A stretch of 64,000 nucleotides of DNA from Lactarius indigo (GCA_025766275.1 JAFKAC010000008.1:682001-746000), one strand, 5' to 3'; positions 47,043 through 59,047 are shown, counted from the first letter of the stretch. Program-made: numbers and translations. The notes: generated by a model not told the origin, from the letters alone.

Positions 47043-48597
47043 ATGGAGAGCAACAAGGATGAGGCGCTTCGCTGCCTTCACATATCCCGGAAGCAACGCG
47101 CGGCCGGAAATCTTGCCTCAGCCCGCAAGTTTGCGCAGAAGTCGCTGGCACTTTTCTCAACCCCCGAAGCAGTCAAGCTGCTCGAGTTGATCGACTCTGA
47201 AGCTTCTTCATCCGCTTCTTCCGCAGGGTCTTCCTCCAACTCCCCGTTCGACTCTACCCCATCAGAACCCAGCTCTTTCACATCAGCAACAGAGACCCAC
47301 CAGTCTACATCCGGTACAAAGCACCGTCATGCACCTCCAACCACTAAAACCCCTTCACAATCGAGTGAGACGAAGGAAAAGAGGGAGTATACGGCCGAGA
47401 ATCTTACCGTCGTCAAGCGGGTACGGGCATGCAAAGCGACAGAGTACTACGAGATCCTGGCAGTTAAAAAAGATTGCGAAGAGGCAGATGTGAAGAAGGC
47501 ATATCGCAAGGTGGGTTTTAATTTAAGCACTATGCGTACGTGTTTGTGTACTCAACACTTATATGACGTCCAGTTGGCGCTCGCGTTACATCCGGACAAA
47601 AATGGGGCGCCGGGTGCTGACGAGGCCTTCAAGAGTGTGTTCTCTCTTCGAGATTTATCCACTATCAGCCATATTTATTTAAGATCCTAGTGGTTTCCAA
47701 AGCTTTCCAGATCCTTTCTGGTGAGTATTGATTACGTTCGTGGTGGACTCTGACTTTAACGAACTTTTGTGGGACAGACCCACAAAAACGGGCGATATAT
47801 GACCGTAGTGGAGGTGATCCCGAGTCAAGGTTCAGCGGCATGTCTTCAGGACCTGCATCAGGATTTGCGACGAGTCCATTCGGTGGTGGCTCGTTTGACG
47901 GGGAGCTCAGCCCAGAAGACCTCTTTAACATGTTCTTCGGTGGGGGTGCTGGGTTCGGTAATGGTCCGTTCGGTGGTGGTCCAGGTAATTTTCCAGAGTG
48001 TAGGGCAACTTGGATTCTAATCTCTGCACAGTATTTTCCGCCAGTTTTGGTCCTGGGGGTTTCCGCACAACCCGCGTTCATACAACACGCCCGCGACAAC
48101 AAGCGCAACAACAAGAGCAAGCTACTCCACGTTCGCTTTTCGCCCAGGTTCTCCCCCTCCTTATTCTTTTCGCATTCTCTTTAATCTCTGCTGTCCCGAG
48201 CCTTTTCACGGCTCCGCGCGTACCGGATCCGCGGTTTTCATTCGAACCCTCTGCGCGATTCAACGTGGAGAGGAAGACGCAGTCACTTGGCGTGAACTAT
48301 CATGTAAATGAGGTTGAGTTCAATCGCCACCCTATAGCAGCCGAAATCGCTCGGCTCAAGTCGAACGACAAACCGCAATCCATGCCTGTTCTGCGTCAGT
48401 TTGAAGATAATGTAGACCGGGCATTTACGCAGGAGAAATACGCGCTCTGTCAGAGCGAGATGGACTCGAAACAACGGAGAAAAGAGCGGGCCGTTGGCTT
48501 CTTTGGCATTGGGGCGGATTGGGAAAAGGTAAAACAAATAGAAGCAGAGCCAGCGGAGAACTGTGAGACATTGAGGCGGATGGGACTGCTCAGATAG
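47043..48597 (+). CDS. HLJ1: ER-membrane J-domain protein (DNAJB12/Hlj1 type)
   Basis: An Hsp70 co-chaperone of the ER membrane acting in ER-associated degradation. The N-terminus (MESNKDEALRCLHISRKQRA) is the short helical pair common in the DNAJB12/14 group. The J domain runs TEYYEILAVKKDCEEADVKK, the HPD motif LALHPDKNG, then FKMVSKAFQILSDPQKRAIY after splicing. A Gly/Phe-rich stretch (SPFGGGSFDG, FFGGGAGFGNGPFGGGP) follows. The transmembrane helix is PLLILFAFSLISAVPSLF, and the C-terminus is a DUF1977-like domain with YALCQSEMDSKQRRKE. Introns are short. Frame intact to TAG at 48595. Confidence 0.85.
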
Positions 48598-49447
48598 GAT
48601 TCCGCTCTCGGTCTAATTATGCGTCCACCTCTTTCACGCACTTACACTCACGTTTACGGATACCTGTCCATATATTACCGTGCACTCTTGAAATATTCCA
48701 CTCTCACTTGGTGTTGCGCTTCGCACTTTGGCCACTTACAATCATTGGCGAGGTCAAAGTTGGACTATCTCGGGACGAATGGGGAGCAATGAATGATAAG
48801 ACAAAGACAAAACACGTTTCTATTAGAATGCACGCTTTTATGCGACCTGTCTCTGACGCTCCAACTTGAGGTAAAACTCCTCCTGGCGTTGCACTATGGG
48901 ACGGGTGTCAGCAAAATGTTTCCGGGAGAGGGGATGACTCGAGGTTCTCTGCACACTAACCGGACTTCAAATGAATGCCATACCTGCGGTCGATGAGGTG
49001 GGTGAATAATTCGACTATTATTGCGAAAAAAAGACGAACCAGTAAGCATATGCGCTGGAAATCCCAAGGCCGAGTGCACAAGAGAGGTCAAGCCAGAGCC
49101 TCTTCCTGAGCTTTCCAGTGATAGGTGCAATTGGCATTGTGAGGGTGGGTGTGAGTGTGAGTGTGCTGTACGGGTCGGTTCTCGGTCAATCGAGTGGCTG
49201 TCTGGACAGCACAAACAGGGACAAATGAAACACCACGCCTCCATATTACATAATCAAGGCGTCGTCGCCTCTGTCAGCGCCGGTCAGCGGCTCTTTGGAT
49301 TTCCTTTGCCCTTCTCTTTGATCATCTCTCCTCTCTTTCCTAGCCCGTCTTGTTGACGCGCTGAAAATACATCCCAGAAGCAAACAATTCTCAGATCTTA
49401 GACCCTAATCCGCGAACTCTTTCCTTGTACATAGACCCTGTCGACCC
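48598..49447. other. Intergenic region, no gene seen
   Basis: 3' flank of the J-protein gene and promoter of the PP2A subunit gene; a GTGTGAGTGTGAGTGTG-type patch at 49148-49165. No gene recognised. Confidence 0.45.
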
Positions 49448-51281
49448 ATGGATCCAGACGCCTCCGGCGGCTGGCGATTTGCCCAGTGTTTCGGCGACAA
49501 GGGCGATGTGGAGGACATCACAGAAGGTAAATAGCTTCTGTTCTGAGCATCGTAGATCGTCTCCTTCGCCTTTGCACCCCCGGACTCGGCGTGTGATCTC
49601 CGTCATTTACCAGGCAGTATTGCTTACAAACTGAAATCCGGATAGCCGATATCATCTCTGCTGTCGAGTTCGACTCTACGGGAAATTACTTGGCGACAGG
49701 TGACAAGGGTGGTCGTGTAGTGCTATTCGAGCGAAATGATATGGTGCGTCCCCCCCGCCCCTTGTGTCCGCTCTACCGACGGTCGCTGATTCTGCTGTCC
49801 GATCACTTACCCAACATTCACCTCTTTGACGTCCAGAAAAAGAGTTGTGAATACAAGTTCTACACCGAGTTTCAGTCACATGAGCCAGAGTTCGATTATC
49901 TCAAGTCACTCGAAATCGAGGAGAAGATCAACAAGATTCGATGGTGCAAACGACAGAACTCTGCACACTTCCTACTCTCGACGAATGGTACGTCGGCACT
50001 TGATAGCCGTTATAGCTTACTTATCGCATACCCACAGATAAGACCATCAAACTCTGGAAGGTCTTCGAGAAATCGTTACGAGTAGTGGCGGAATCTAACA
50101 TGGGCGATGGCCAACGGACCCTTCCACCACCATCTTTAGGACAGCACTTGCGCCTACCCCGTATGCAACATCAAGACAACATTATCGCCGCTGTACCGCG
50201 CAAAGTTTACTCCAACGCACATGCTTATCATATCCATTCGATCACCGTTAATTCCGATCAGGAGACATACATTTCTGCAGACGACTTGCGGATCAACCTC
50301 TGGAATTTAAACATCAGTGATCAGAGCTTCAGTTCGTTTTTTTTTTTCTGTGATCGTCCGTGGTCCCTTACGTCCGGTATCTTCAGACATTGTGGATATC
50401 AAGCCAGCTAACATGGAGGAGCTCACGGAAGTCATCACCGCCGCCGAGTTCCATCCGACGCAATGCAACGTTTTCATGTACTCCAGCTCGAAAAGCAATA
50501 TCAAGCTTGCGGACATGCGGAACTCTGCGTTATGTGATCGGCATGCGAAACGTATGTCGTGCACCCTTTGGTCCGTTCGCCGAAATATATACGATGTTTC
50601 CCAGAGTACGACGAAGAAGAGGATCCAACAAACCGATCGTTTTTCTCTGAGATCATTTCTTCAATCTCGGACGTCAAGTTCAGCCGTGATGGGCGGTATA
50701 TCCTCGCACGGGACTATCTATCACTGAGGATCTGGGACGTCAATATGGAGTCCCGGCCGTTAAAGACCATTCAGATACATGATCACTTGCGCGGGAAGCT
50801 GTGTGATCTTTACGAGAACGACTGTATATTTGACAAGTTCGAGTGCACGTGGAGTGGCGACGACAAGTGAGCCTAAGTCCCCTTTGACTCTGTTTCTTTG
50901 GAATTGATGGTTTTTTTTTAAGGAATGTGCTGACTGGTTCCTACCACAATTACCTGCGCATCTTCGACGTGGAGACGGCAAACGACGTTGTATTGCAAGC
51001 AGACAAGTCTGCATTCAAGGCGAAGAAAATCGGCGGGCCTTTACCGGGTAACAAGCAGATTGGGGCCAAGAATGGCATCAAGCCGGCGCTGAAAGACCCG
51101 ATGCAGCTCGAGACGCTAGATTTCAACAAGAAGATCTTGCATGCGAGCTGGCACCCGAGAGAAAATACTATTGCGGTCCGTCTGGTTGTTATCGGGCTAT
51201 TTTTTTGCGGTCGCGCTGATGATACGTGTGGCGTTGCAGATCGCGGCGACGAACAACCTCTTCCTGTACAGTGCCGCATGA
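49448..51281 (+). CDS. CDC55: Protein phosphatase 2A regulatory subunit B55
   Basis: The WD40 B55 subunit that targets PP2A to its substrates in mitosis and the stress response. Exons give [40 protein letters not shown] with GRVVLFER, the conserved [40 protein letters not shown], then KTIKLWKV. Further repeats are [20 protein letters not shown] with [47 protein letters not shown] with LRIWDVNME, and [16 protein letters not shown]. The last exon begins after a short intron with [13 protein letters not shown] and stops at 51279. No frame lesion. Confidence 0.93.
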
Positions 51282-51807
51282 GCGACCGCTCGATCTGCAT
51301 ACCATTCGCCGCCACTACCCCCTCTCCTGTCTTGGGGGGTCGGGTCATCGTGCCCTCTGCCTGCACAGTTTTTGGACAATTCCTCTCTCGTTCCCCTCCT
51401 ATCACCCACCATCCACCTCCCCAACTCCATCCCTTCAACTGCTACTATCCACGATCCCTTCCGCGCGTTTGCTGCACTCTTTTACTTCTCTCTGTTCCTC
51501 GTCTCCATCGTCGTCTCGCAGTCCTGTCAAGGCTCGCCCATACATGTAGCTTAGCAAGACCGGACGGCCGGGGTACGAAGGGAGGCGAATCGGATGGGGA
51601 GAGAGGTGAAAGTAGTAGAGTTTATTAGTATACAACGACCGCTATATAGTGGGGCGGCGTTGAGAAGTAATGCAATAAAGGGCCTTTGTATCATAAACTT
51701 CCTGTGCGTGGCTCGTACCACCCTCAAAGTCGCGCGGGGTGGAAGCAGGATTCGTATTATATCGAATTGACGACTCTCAGACAGCTGCTTCAACAAAACG
51801 CACCCTT
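51282..51807. other. Intergenic region
   Basis: 3' flank of the PP2A subunit and of the minus-strand small gene. Pyrimidine-rich from 51380 to 51540. No gene recognised. Confidence 0.45.
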
Positions 51808-52170
51808 TTAGTTTAATTCACGACCCATTTTGGTCCCTTCGTTTAGACAATCCACACAAAGTCGCAACCTTAGCATCATACCCAACCCCGGCTCCGAAAT
51901 CACACCAGGGGTCTTCGTTTTGAAACCTGCGGTAGGGTCATGGAAAGTCACCGAGTATACCTGTGATGTGTAACCGCCTGAACACGAGCACGGTGGTGGC
52001 AAAGAGCTATGAGAGGGTGGTCGAACCATCAATGAGAGAGTGGTGGAGAAAGTATATGTCTGTCCTACGCAGTCAGAGCACCAATGGAAGGAGGGTGCGC
52101 ACAAAAGTGGCTCTGGCGGGATGTGGCTAGCCCTGATCTTGCGTGGGGCGTAGGTGGAAAAACACTTCAT
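51808..52170 (-). CDS. Small cysteine-rich hypothetical protein
   Basis: A 120-codon ORF from ATG at 52170 (MKCFSTYAPRKIRASHIPPE). It has paired cysteines, WCSDC, PPCSCSGG and LCVDCLNEG, that could bind zinc, and reads like the end or whole of a conserved small protein. I cannot name a family. An upstream exon is possible, since ORF sequence extends to 52221 without an ATG. Confidence 0.4.
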   Translation of the reverse strand: MKCFSTYAPRKIRASHIPPEPLLCAPSFHWCSDCVGQTYTFSTTLSLMVRPPSHSSLPPPCSCSGGYTSQVYSVTFHDPTAGFKTKTPGVISEPGLGMMLRLRLCVDCLNEGTKMGRELN

Positions 52171-52421
52171 TGTGGCGCGTGGGAGGTGGTCGTTGTGGTT
52201 GTTGGTCGTCGTGGCCCCCAACGCTTCGAGGACTGGAGTACAATGCCATCCAGTTTGACGTACTATTCTAAGGTCCAGAGCCCATCACAGCGTGTGCTGT
52301 GCAGGAGTGTGCTGTGCAGGACGTACTAGGAGGCCTAATCGGGGAATAGGGGGAACAGAATCAACGGCTGAGTAGCTAGCAATTTCATCAAATACAGACT
52401 CGCGTACTCGAGCCAGTACTA

Positions 52422-52803
52422 CAGTCGAACCTCTCTTAACCCATAGGGGGTATAGCCCATAACCCCTTATACCCCATGGCTTTTTCGGTCCACCAACTTG
52501 GTAGGCGGGGATTTTGAGACCATAACCCATAATACGTGATACCCCATAACCCATAACTCTTTTGAGAGGCAAAACCCATAGGTTCAGTACCTAATTGTGT
52601 AAGGTTGATTGAATCCAGCGACGTGAATGAGTTTGGTGAATAGTTGTGCAGACAGGAGTGAACCAGAAATGGACTCAAGAGCCCGAGGCCAGTTCACGCT
52701 GATTGTTGAAGCGGCACACACAGTGATGTGGCAACACAGTGACTCGGAGGCCCGAAAAAATTGTAAATTTTGTTCTACAGCAGATTTCAATACAGTTGTC
52801 ATG
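52422..52803 (-). mobile_element. Pogo-like DNA transposon remnant
   Basis: On the minus strand it starts with the transposase beginning MTTVLKSAV (ATG at 52802), the same nine residues as the transposase at 57204, sharing 24 identical bases in inverted orientation (52780-52803 against 57203-57226). After that the frame decays. The other end is CAGTCGAACCTCTCTTAA preceded by TA (52420-52421), which looks like the terminal repeat and TA target site of Tc1/mariner-pogo elements. Between are near-palindromic CCCATAACCCC and TATACCCC blocks (52436-52580). Confidence 0.5.
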
Positions 52804-53624
52804 TTTCGACCACTTTAGGTGTATAGGCGGTGTTTGAATGGGCACCTTGGTGACCATGCCGAATTTCTTTCCCACAAAAATTAATCGTAGTAATTAATAA
52901 ATAAAATTTTATATTTTACTTATTGGTTTTGAAAATCATTTGTCATCGGCTGGCGTAGTGAAGCTGAAGTACTATGCTATGACGACCTTGGTCTGTGCGG
53001 GCAACGCGTTGATTTCAGTGACACACAGGAAAAAAGTTTTATATTATTACAGTACAGTACAGTAAAGAGCCCGGTTGTCAACAAGAGGACTCTGGGCGGG
53101 GATTCGTAGATGAACTCGCGCAATGAGATCCAGGAGTGTCGTCAAAAGCCGAAATACCGATGAATTCTCCAAATACGTCGTTCCCAAGTGGGTGTGGTAA
53201 TGTTGGCGGAAGATCAAAATGGAAGGACGATGCCATGGCAGCGACCCAGGGAGGGAGGGTTGAAAGTGAGTATGGCGTGCAGTGCAGCACCACTGCATGA
53301 AACTTGAAGGACTTGCTCAGGCTGTTGAGGTCGCGCATATATCCCGGACAAGCACTCAGTCAGCCTTGGAATACATGACTCGAACAAGAGGTGGTCTCAC
53401 CGTGATACAACATAGTACATCTTCCGGCGTACGCATCACTCCGCTTGTGTTGTCAGCGCAGCTCATTTATGGTGACAGTGTTTGGCACGGGGCGCCGGCA
53501 GGTAGTGAGGGGAAGAGAGGGGGACACGACTCAACGGCGCGACACGAAAGACAACCCCTGAAAAGTGCAGGGCATAAATAGCCAGCATTGGCACCAAAAG
53601 TGTCAAAGACATACCTCAACGACA
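52804..53624. other. Gene-free stretch
   Basis: AT-rich with a CAGTACAGTACAGTA run at 53050-53064. No gene seen; the right end is the presumed promoter of the next gene. Confidence 0.4.
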
Positions 53625-55671
53625 ATGTCCCTCCCTACTCCTACTCCTGAGACGTCAGCAAACAGTCAGCAACAATCCCGTGTGCGCAAGGTCACTCTGC
53701 GCTTGCCGCAGCCACCCGTTCCAGAGACACCTGCGGCAATCCCTACACTGCCGCCGCTGCCACCTGAAGGCTATTTCCCACCTCAGACTCCTCCAGTGCC
53801 ACTGCTGCCTCCGCATCTGCCGCCAATGGGAGGTCCTCCAAGTCAATTCAGTGGTCAGTACAACCCAGCCGGTCCGGCTATGAACGCACCACCAACCCAT
53901 GCGCATCCATATGGCGCAATGCCATACCCTCCGGTGTACCCACCAGTCCCGCAGCACTCTCAATACGCACCCTTCCAGCCTTGGGGTTATACTCAATACC
54001 CCATGGGACCTCCGCCAGTATTTGCGCCGGGTCCGTTCTTTGAGTACCTGTTAGCCACCCAACGCGCCACTGCTGGTGACGAGGACCCACCTGCAAATAG
54101 GGCGCAAAGTGATGGGGGTGCGGGTGTGAATCACGCTGCCCCGCCATCGACTGTAGGTGCCCGGCTGGGCAGGCTCTACCCCAACAAAGAAGTCAGTAAT
54201 GGAGGTGAGTGTCACGTACCTTTGCGCCGAGAAGTTAGTTGTTGACTGCATGAAGTTTGGCGATTCCAGGCCGAGGTGGTCAACGACCACATCAAGTACG
54301 CGTTCTCTGTGCAGACTGACATGAAGTGGTCAGATTTCCGTGAGGAGGTATGCCGTCACCTCAATGGGCCTCATAGCGAGGTGCGCCTTGTGTTTCGAAT
54401 CAGCGGAGAAGGAGGCGCATGGACGGGCCTCGGGTCCGAGTATGACTGGGCCGACGCAATTGCCCGGCTGATTGAAAAAATACGTTCGGCACGGACGCGT
54501 GCAGTGTCAATGGAAGTGAAAGACATAGTGAGTCACATGGCATGGAATGAAGATATACCACTGACCTCGCACACCTGCAGCATGAGTCTACACGCATGAA
54601 GGCACAGAGCTCCAAGGGGAAGGGGAAGGGGAAAGAGAAACGTCGTCGCGAAGACGACATTCCCCCTGCGTTGAGTCCGGACATGGCACGGCAGCTGGAT
54701 TGCCTCATCAAATTGCAGCAACACCTCGCGTGCGACAAGCACTCCAGGCCTGGCAAAAAAACATACTGCCGGGTCACGAGTTCAGGAGAGGACACCAGCG
54801 GAGGGCACAAGGAGTTGACCCACGAGGAGATGACGTTGTGGGCGAAACATATGGTAAGTAGCGTGAAATCGAGCTGACGCAACGAGAAACTCACCGATTT
54901 TCCTAGTCGCTTGGCAAAACAACAAAGCATATCCCACCGAAAGTACAGAAGTACGACTATCCACCAGCGAAAAAACCTCGGGCCGCTCATACAACGTCCA
55001 ACGTGCATGTATCGGTCAACATCACACCCACACCGGGAAGGAACCCCACAGTACAAGCAACGCACCAAGGGTCGCCGACACCTACTCCAGGTCCATCACG
55101 TCTTGCTTGGATCAGCGATAGCCACCCACCATCCAGCGTTGCGGGGCCCAGTACGCTACGACGCACACAAGGTCCACGGCCCTCGCGCTTTTTGGTCCTT
55201 CTTGACTGCCTTGCGGAATTGAGGGTGCTGACGGTGATGGAACTGCTAGTGCTCATGGACGAATACATGCCAGCCATCGGCCTGAATTACGTCGACCTAG
55301 AGGAAGAGTTTGTCGACCTCGGTATTATCGACTCAGTGGACTTGTACTCACTACCAGTTGAACTGCTTGCGACATTCGGGGATCTTGGCCGCGATCTCGC
55401 CCACAGTCTCCACCAGTTTTGTGAAAATCTTTTCATCCCTCTCGGTTTGCTGGAGACGGGGGGCCGTGACGCTACTGAAGATAACTCACTTTCTGAACAG
55501 GAGAAGGCGCTGCAAGACCTGGAGCAGAGGGCCCCGAGGCCACTTGAAAAGGTGAAAGAGGTGATTGAGGTTTCAGACGAGGAGACATTGGTGGATGGTG
55601 TCGAGTCAGATGAGGATGAAGATGGAGACGGTGACAGGCGGTCGTACAGGGCAACGTCGTATGAAGTGTGA
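53625..55671 (+). CDS. Orphan Agaricomycete protein with PB1-like and SAM-like segments
   Basis: No known function. Four parts can be seen. Part 1 is a Pro-rich disordered N-terminus (PPLPPEGYFPPQTPPVPLLP). Part 2, after a GT..AG intron at 54204, is a compact segment (VVNDHIKYAFSVQTDMKWSD, FREEVCRHLNGPHSEVRLVF, WADAIARLIEKIRSA) whose order resembles a ubiquitin/PB1-like fold. Part 3 is a basic region (KGKGKGKEKRRRED) with a conserved-looking HKELTHEEMTLWAKHMSLGK and PPKVQKYDYPPAKKPR. Part 4 is a helical, SAM-like C-terminal segment (LVLMDEYMPAIGLNYVDLEE, LYSLPVELLATFGDLGRDLA) before an acidic tail. Frame intact. The gene is convergent with a Tc1-type transposase 210 bases away and may be transposon-linked. 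Fold calls are by eye. Confidence 0.55.
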
Positions 55672-55881
55672 GAAGATTTGTCAGCTATCCCACGGCCATA
55701 CCCCAGCCAGAGCGTACAACTTGTAGAACGCAGTCGGTAGCTTTCCCTCAACTTTTGGGGTTTGACGCACCCGTACTGTGATACATAGGCTATTCAATTC
55801 AATGTTTTCTTTGTTCTCCAATCTGAGTGACCGCCCGCAGTCATATTTTCACGCGCGCACAAGTAGGTACATAAAAAAAAA

Positions 55882-56958
55882 CTACGGGAGTTGGTACCCA
55901 CAGTGGGCATACCAGCCCTTTGCATCGTCTGCCGTGACAGAGTGGACAGCCTCCCAGAATGCGTCGTAGACGTTGCCATTTCCGGACTCAAGATCCGCAT
56001 TGACGCGAGCGTGATTTGCGCGCAACCAGGCCTTGATGGATGAGAATGCCAACTCGATCGGGTTGAAATCCGGCGAATACACGGGGAGGTAAACGAGGCG
56101 CATGCCACGTCCCTCGACCAGCTCACGAATACCGGGTACCTTGTGTATCGCCACGTTGTCGACAACGAGGACCGAATTGGGCATCGGCCACTCGTTCATG
56201 CGTGGAAGGAGGCCTTCGACAAACTGCCGAAAAATGTCGCCGGTAATGGCGTTCTCGACAACCTCAAGGTGTAGAATTCCATCCAGTGAGATAGCAGGTA
56301 GGATTGAGTATTTGGTGCCGCGAAGTAAAAACTCAAAACGGCAAGCGCGCTCGCCGTGAATGGACCACGCATATGGCCTCCTCAAAGTGAGTCGATTGAA
56401 ATGGCTCTCGTCCGCGAAGACGAGCTGTTCGGGGCAGAAATGGGCAGCGATTAGTTCCATGTACTCCCTGCGGTCTTGCTCGTTACGTTCAAGAGCACGG
56501 CGTGTGACCTATCGTCGACGTCATAAGAATCCGGACTGTAGCCAATGGATGAAGATGTACCGTTTTCATTGTGTACCCCTCCCTTTGGAGGGAACGCAGA
56601 ACTGTTGGGAGCGACACCTCGACGCCGCATACTTCCTGCAGCTCCACCTGCAGCTCCATGAGCGACATATCAGGCTGGCGGTCAACAGTGTCGCAGAGGA
56701 GCTGTGACAGTAAGACAATGTTCATGGCCGATGTGTTGTAGACGTACCTTCACTTGAATAGCAGTGAGAACGCGTGGCCGACCATTGTCGATTGGTGGTG
56801 GGAGAGACAAGTTCCCCGTCTGGCGATAGGTGCTGCGAAACCTCTTGAGCGACCGCACACTGATCCCAGTGAGTTGACTAATTTCCAGGTCACGCAATCC
56901 CTGAAGGGACATCGATAAAGCCAACTCTCTGCGGTCATCAGAGTACCGGCGAACCATT
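55882..56958 (-). CDS. Tc1/mariner-type DDE transposase
   Basis: An apparently intact transposase of the IS630-Tc1-mariner type. Exon 1 (MVRRYSDDRRELALSMSLQG, ISQLTGISVRSLKRFRSTYR, GNLSLPPPIDNGRPRVL) is the paired helix-turn-helix DNA-binding region. Exon 2 has MSLMELQVELQEVCGVEVSL. Exon 3 is the catalytic domain: LVFADESHFNRLTLRRPYAW (first D), SVLVVDNVAIHKVPGIREL (second D) and YLPVYSPDFNPIELAFSSIK (third acidic residue). Two short introns. No frame lesion, so it could be active. No terminal inverted repeats were found around it by eye. Confidence 0.85.
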
Positions 56959-57203
56959 GTTGGAGGTTTGGAAAGGATAGTAGAAGGGTGTAAAGGTCGT
57001 GCTGCACGCCGACACGGAGTACAGTAGCACAGTGCCGAGCATAGCAATGAAGATAACTATTCCACAACCCTATTTTTTCAATATACCTATTTAATAACCC
57101 CAATTATGTATGATAACATAATTTATCGAGAATTTCCCAGTCTACTTAACTATGAACCCCGCTCTTGAGTTTTGGAAGTCCGTATGATCGCTAATTTTTG
57201 GGC

Positions 57204-58259
57204 ATGACAACTGTATTGAAATCTGCCGTAAATTCCAACTTTCCGTCTCTGCCTATGAGTCCAAAACCACTCGAAATTTTGAAGCAAGGCTTCCGAGGTT
57301 TTTCCCAAAAAATCAAACAAAAGAAGGACAGTCTTGAAGCAAAGTTAAAACGAAGTGAAACTCTTTCTTCTGCTGATGAAAAATGGCTAGACAATGAAGC
57401 AAACATCATTGACGAGCAACGTGTACTGGAACAGCTGGAGTTGGCTTCAGACTACGAAAGAGAAGTTGCACGCTTGGACAACAAGGGGAAAGCCATCGTG
57501 GAAAAGCTGAGGGAATGGGCAGGTGAACTGCTGGTCAAAATGGTGGGAAGGAAACGAAAGCGTATGCAACATCTCAGACTTTAGAATCCAAAAGACGCTG
57601 ACAAACGTTTTTGGACAGGCTCCGAAAAAGAGAAGGAAAACAAAGTGCCTAAAGAAAAACCAGTTCCTGCTCAAGCAGCCCCAGTTTTCACGAAAAAGGA
57701 GAACGCGACCTTAGCTCAGCGAATCGAAATTCTTGACTGGTATCATAAGCATAAGCAAGGCCAGACAAAGACAGCCGAACACTTTGCGTTGATCTATCCA
57801 AATCTCCAAATCAAGCAGCCACTGGTTTCTGCCTGGCTGAAGGACGAGGCCAAATGGAGGGCACAATGGCAAGAGACTAACTGCCCAAGTGACCGGATGG
57901 CCAAACGAGCTCAGCAAACAGAGCATCCTGAGGTTTCCGAGATGCTTGACCTCTGGGTTTCAAAAGCGATGGCTGATGGGGTTTTGTTAACTGGAGAAGT
58001 CCTGCGCCAGAAATGGAACATGTTTGCTGACTTAGTGGGAGTTCCGGCCGATGAAAGGTTGAAACTGAGCAATGGGTGGCTGATGCGGTTCAAGGAAAGA
58101 AATGGTTTGAAGGAATGGAGGCGCCATGGGGAAGCAGGTTCATCAACTGTTGAAACAGTGGAAGAAGAGAGAAAATGGATCCAGAAGATCATTCTGGAAG
58201 GGGGGTACGAGCTAAAGGATCTCTATAACATGGACAAAACGGGTCTTTTCTATGCGTAA
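57204..58259 (+). pseudogene. Pogo/Tigger-type transposase, catalytic domain lost
   Basis: Starts MTTVLKSAVNSNFPSL, then a coiled, charged region (KIKQKKDSLEAKLKRSETLS, DYEREVARLDNKGKAIVEKL). A 57-nt intron joins GRKRK to SEKEKENKVPKEKP. It continues with a CENP-B-type helix-turn-helix (TKKENATLAQRIEILDWYHK, LVSAWLKDEAKWRAQW) and a Tc5-type helix-turn-helix (GEVLRQKWNMFADLVGVPAD, LSNGWLMRFKERNGLKEWRR). It stops just as the DDE domain begins (LYNMDKTGLFYA, with the first catalytic D). The LTR starts two bases later at 58261, so the rest of the gene was cut off by the retrotransposon and should lie beyond the right edge. Confidence 0.85.
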
Positions 58260-58260
58260 G

Positions 58261-59047
58261 TGCCTAGGTGCTCCTTGTAGCGGTATGACTTATCGCGACA
58301 ACTAGACCAAGTAAAGTGTAAGTGAACTGACACGGTACACACTCAAGCCTAGCGCGGAGACAAGTCACGCGCCGAACGTACAGGCACAGCGGAGAGTAGA
58401 CACACGTGAGGACTTTATACAAGTTCAAAGGTCAGGTGATCACGCTGTGGCACGCTGAGTGGAGAACCAAGAGGACAAGTTAACATTGGAGAGGTAAGGG
58501 AAGTACAAGAGAATACGCACCTGAGTGGAGAACCAAGAGGACAAGTTGGTTCCACTCAGGACGCTACATGAGGGTTTATATACTATGCTGCGGCTGAGTT
58601 CGAATTACTATGAAACCTTATTACTAAAGGTAAGTGTAATAGTAATGAGTCAGACGCTGACGCGTCGTGTCTAATAATAGCGTTATCTATTGTGCTGACT
58701 GATGCACAGTCATTAACGCTGACAGAACAATGACGTGTCCTTATCTATGAGTCACAACCCTATGACAACGTAGTCTAGAACTATCTAGAACCTTCCCTGC
58801 TTATCGTCCAATGAGAAACTATTATACTAATAAGGAAAGTGACCAAAAGAGGTAACATCCAATAAGGAAGTTATTATCCCAGGGTCACGTGCTTGGGGTG
58901 CACATGTTGGCATCACGTGACTGACCATCTTATCATATCTAATGATAAGGACTTGGATGTTTGAGCGCAACATTGGAGTCTTATATCTTCACCAAATAAA
59001 TCCGTAAAAATACGGAAAAATAAGGCAAAAATAGAGCGTCCGTGACA
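58261..59047 (-). repeat. 3' long terminal repeat of the chromovirus
   Basis: 787 bases bounded on the minus strand by TGTCACGGAC and CACCTAGGCA, i.e. TG...CA ends, directly next to the polypurine tract. Inside is a 27-bp direct repeat, CTGAGTGGAGAACCAAGAGG plus seven more bases, at 58455-58481 and 58521-58547. A TATATACTATG near 58574 is in AT-rich sequence. Confidence 0.8.

Noticed and set aside
52436..52580. CCCATAACCCC-rich stretch, considered as telomere-like repeat
   Set aside because: Not a regular TTAGGG array; better explained as the end of a pogo-like element.
54400..55068. Minus-strand ORF of 222 codons
   Set aside because: Antisense to the orphan PB1-like gene, spans its introns and has no domain resemblance.
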